Positions 61,673-64,000 of a stretch of DNA of 64,000 nt are shown here, one piece after another. Origin of the DNA: Wandonia haliotis (GTDB taxonomy: Bacteria; Bacteroidota; Bacteroidia; Flavobacteriales_D; Crocinitomicaceae); assembly GCF_039523435.1 (NCBI RefSeq), contig NZ_BAAAFH010000022.1, positions 372,001 through 436,000 on the forward strand, given 5' to 3'. Each line of letters begins with the position of its first letter. Position 1 is the first letter of the stretch. Under the pieces are notes generated by a model. The model did not search any database. It had not been told where the DNA came from and saw only the letters and a list, made by a program, of their open reading frames with translations. The position numbers were made by a program, and so were the translations under genes.

Positions 61673-64000
61673 TTAAAAAGCGAATTGAAGCGGAAAACGA
61701 ACCGAACCAACCAAATTGAATCCCTGTTCAGTCAAATCCAGAATCCTGTATCGACTTAGATGCCTGTAATAGGGTGTATTCAATATATTTCGGAATCCCA
61801 GTGACACGATCACCTTTTGCTTTTTAGTCAGTTGAATAGTTGCTCCGACATCAGCGTTTAGCAAAAAAAATCCGGGAGTCGTTTTCTCGTTTACGTCCAC
61901 CTTATTTTGCGCAGTCACTCCGGTAACCTGAGGTTTAAAAAAGAGTTTTTCTAATCTCCCTTTCATTTCCATAATAAAATCAAATTCCAACGTGGCTTCA
62001 AACGGGGGAATAAAAGGGAGATTCCGGTAAGAATTCAGGTTATACCCATATACATATTGTGTTTTTGCTGCTATATGCCACCATTTCCATGGATGATATT
62101 CAACCAACAACTCTCCCCCGGTAAGAAAAGCATCTGCCTGCGTGTATTTATACAACTGTCCGGCATCGGGTAAGGGAGAAAAAGCTCCTGAAGCTCTCAG
62201 AAAAATAAAATTCTGGTAATAGTTGAAAAAAGGAGACAACGTCAGTAAAAAGGTATTGGTGTGAAACTCGTAGCTCAAGTCAAACTGATATCCGTTTTCT
62301 GTTTGAAGGTTTGCGTCTCCCTGTTCATGGCGAAAAGTTCCGTGATGTACCCCATTGACAGCCAATTCAACGGCTCTGGGAAACCGATAGGTTTTTCCAA
62401 AATTGAATTTGATATTGGAATTGTGATTGGGATGATAACTAAACCCTGCCTGTGCACCTCCATTGAAGAAAAAACGGTCTATATCCGGAGAAAGCAGATT
62501 TTCTCCCACAACATTCAAATCCTGATCATATACCGGTTTACGGTATTCTTCCGAGACAATTTTTGCTACATCTCCCCGAACTCCGAAGTTGGTCGCCCAT
62601 TTTTTCGTAAAGTTATGTTCTAACAAAACGAATACACCTCCTTCAGCTGATCGATAATTCGGAATCAGGTATTCGAATCCGTCTATTTTGTTTTCCTGAT
62701 ACAGTAAACTCAGACCATACGTGAGTTTTGTTGCAACATTGAAGGTCGTTTTTACAGAAGTACGCAACTGATAGGTTTCCAACAAAAACCGATGTGCCGT
62801 ATCTGATGTAATTGCCGGGGAGTATCCGTGAAAATGCGCCATTGATTTCTCCAGTCGATTATTTCTTTGGTACCCCGCATCAACCGAAATCAGGTTTCTA
62901 CGCACCCGGAACTGCCCGTGACCATCCACTTTTGTGTGAACCACATGTTGAGCTGGTAACTCAATATTCCGGTAATCATCTTCATGTCCCAATCCGTATG
63001 CCTGTGGAATTCCGATAGCCCCACTGAACAATCCCTGCTTCAGGCGGTATTGGCTTGCTTTAACAAATACCTTTCCCCAATCTCCTTTGTACCCTACTAC
63101 CCCGGAAAAATTCAATTCATTTCCCGCTGTATTCTTTAATCGCTCTTCATAAACCGGTAAACGAAACGTATTGTAGTTAAACGAATCCGAACGAATCGCC
63201 ATGTCACCATAATCTTTATAGCTGGAACGCAAACTAAAAAAGACATTCTTTTTTGTTCCTTTGATCCCTATTGAGCCAAACCCTGTTCCGTTATTTGTTT
63301 TCCCACCTCCCAACAAATCAATATGCATCTGCCCTTCAGGGGTCCATACTTCCGGTAATACGTGAATAACTCCTCCCATTGCATCCGGTCCGAAAACAAC
63401 TGAAGCAGGTCCTTTGATCACTTCCAGACGCTCAATGCCGTACTGATCCATTTCTAGTCCATGGTCATTTCCCCACTGCTGACCTTCCTGACGCAAACCG
63501 GCATCCGCAACCTGTATTCGCAAACCGGACAATCCCCGTATAACAGGTTTTGCAATCCCAACTCCAACATTAATCGAAGAAATCCCCGGAATTGACTCCA
63601 AATTTTCAGCGAAACTTCCTGCATTCGATAACAACAAGGCATCACGATCCACTCCTGTGATTGTAATAGATGCGTTCCTGTCCGAAGAACTCACCATGTC
63701 ATGCTGTACAATTGCTTCCTTTAGTTCGATAGAGGTCAGGTGCATATATACAGTATATGCTGTTTGCTTTTCCAGGTCAATATCCATTTCGACTGTCTCG
63801 TAACCCAAAGAAGTAATATGCAGGTGATGAGTCGGGTGTTGCACCTCTATTTCCAATGTGCCTTCAGCCAGATAATGTTTCTGGTGGTCTTCAACCAATT
63901 CCACTTTTGCTCCCGGAATTAAACCATGATCTTCCTCTGACCTGACTTCAAGTTTCAGAGAATACGTCTGCCCTGCGACAGAGAAAGAAAGTAGCAGTAA
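61673..64000 (-). CDS. TonB-dependent outer membrane receptor (5' partial)
   Basis: The frame is open to the right edge, so the first residues lie outside. The visible N-terminus is the end of a signal peptide (LLLLSFSVAGQTYSLKLEV), followed by a carboxypeptidase-regulatory-like domain and the plug (SIPGISSINVGVGIAKPVIR, IERLEVIKGPASVVFGPDAM, GGVIHVLPE), then the 22-strand barrel ending in VRFPLQFAF. The plug segment RQEGQQWGNDHGLEMDQYG is His/Asp rich and resembles metal or ZnuD-like receptors. It lies 23 nt upstream of bioD on the same strand; the substrate is not known. Confidence 0.93.
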   Translation of the reverse strand, partial: LLLLSFSVAGQTYSLKLEVRSEEDHGLIPGAKVELVEDHQKHYLAEGTLEIEVQHPTHHLHITSLGYETVEMDIDLEKQTAYTVYMHLTSIELKEAIVQHDMVSSSDRNASITITGVDRDALLLSNAGSFAENLESIPGISSINVGVGIAKPVIRGLSGLRIQVADAGLRQEGQQWGNDHGLEMDQYGIERLEVIKGPASVVFGPDAMGGVIHVLPEVWTPEGQMHIDLLGGGKTNNGTGFGSIGIKGTKKNVFFSLRSSYKDYGDMAIRSDSFNYNTFRLPVYEERLKNTAGNELNFSGVVGYKGDWGKVFVKASQYRLKQGLFSGAIGIPQAYGLGHEDDYRNIELPAQHVVHTKVDGHGQFRVRRNLISVDAGYQRNNRLEKSMAHFHGYSPAITSDTAHRFLLETYQLRTSVKTTFNVATKLTYGLSLLYQENKIDGFEYLIPNYRSAEGGVFVLLEHNFTKKWATNFGVRGDVAKIVSEEYRKPVYDQDLNVVGENLLSPDIDRFFFNGGAQAGFSYHPNHNSNIKFNFGKTYRFPRAVELAVNGVHHGTFRHEQGDANLQTENGYQFDLSYEFHTNTFLLTLSPFFNYYQNFIFLRASGAFSPLPDAGQLYKYTQADAFLTGGELLVEYHPWKWWHIAAKTQYVYGYNLNSYRNLPFIPPFEATLEFDFIMEMKGRLEKLFFKPQVTGVTAQNKVDVNEKTTPGFFLLNADVGATIQLTKKQKVIVSLGFRNILNTPYYRHLSRYRILDLTEQGFNLVGSVRFPLQFAF

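Overview
The window reads as a chromosomal stretch of a Bacteroidota bacterium, most likely of the order Flavobacteriales. Four things point there. Promoter -7 boxes of the form TAnnTTTG lie upstream of many genes. Clear Shine-Dalgarno sequences are largely absent. Type IX secretion (T9SS) cargo carries both type A and type B C-terminal domains. PorP/SprF-like and PorE-like outer membrane partners are also encoded. The family or genus cannot be fixed from the sequence alone. Most genes are ordinary housekeeping genes. I see no prophage, insertion sequence or CRISPR array.

Layout. 1-8358: the 3' part of a hybrid histidine kinase with an AraC output domain, an XRE regulator, a short run encoding a membrane protein, a small HTH protein and a membrane-anchored MutS-like ATPase, a Crp-type regulator, and two secreted proteases (MORN/HExxH and S41). 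8376-19742: uvrC, two LPS-type glycosyltransferases, a Bax-inhibitor-1 protein, folE and queD, tRNA-Gly(TCC), a DinB protein, a thioesterase, a thiolase, a Kv-type potassium channel and a beta-barrel protein. 20015-34469: a PaaY-like protein, pabB, tilS, an SpoIIE phosphatase downstream of lpxD, a membrane-YceI fusion, pdhB, a T9SS type A secreted protein, pheT, a RluA-type synthase and panB. 34470-44164: a disrupted small gene, a DUF985 cupin, an MscS channel and a CPBP protease driven from one palindromic promoter, fabF, a leucine-rich lipoprotein, two small basic secreted proteins, ftsH and a PIF1-like helicase.

The accessory centre is 44352-56468, all on the minus strand. A membrane TPR/AraC regulator lies upstream of a four-gene set: a small secreted protein, a giant adhesin of at least 2077 residues, a PorP/SprF protein and a PorE-like TPR/PD40/CRD/OmpA protein. 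The adhesin has RCC1-like repeats, a GEVED-like domain, 32 visible 41-residue Asp/Cys-rich repeats and a gliding-motility-type C-terminal domain. The pairing suggests a dedicated T9SS export and anchoring unit. Two runs of ten Ns break the repeat array, so the true copy number is unknown.

The right end carries ffh, an ECF sigma factor overlapped by two small membrane-protein genes, and bioA and bioD behind a TonB-dependent receptor that runs off the window. Two decayed fragments are visible: the tail of an OmpR-type response regulator near 56.8 kb and a frameshifted small membrane protein near 34.7 kb. Several genes (queD, folE, pabB, the sigma factor, the CPBP protease) appear to start at TTG. 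Some promoters sit so close to the start codon that near-leaderless mRNAs are implied.
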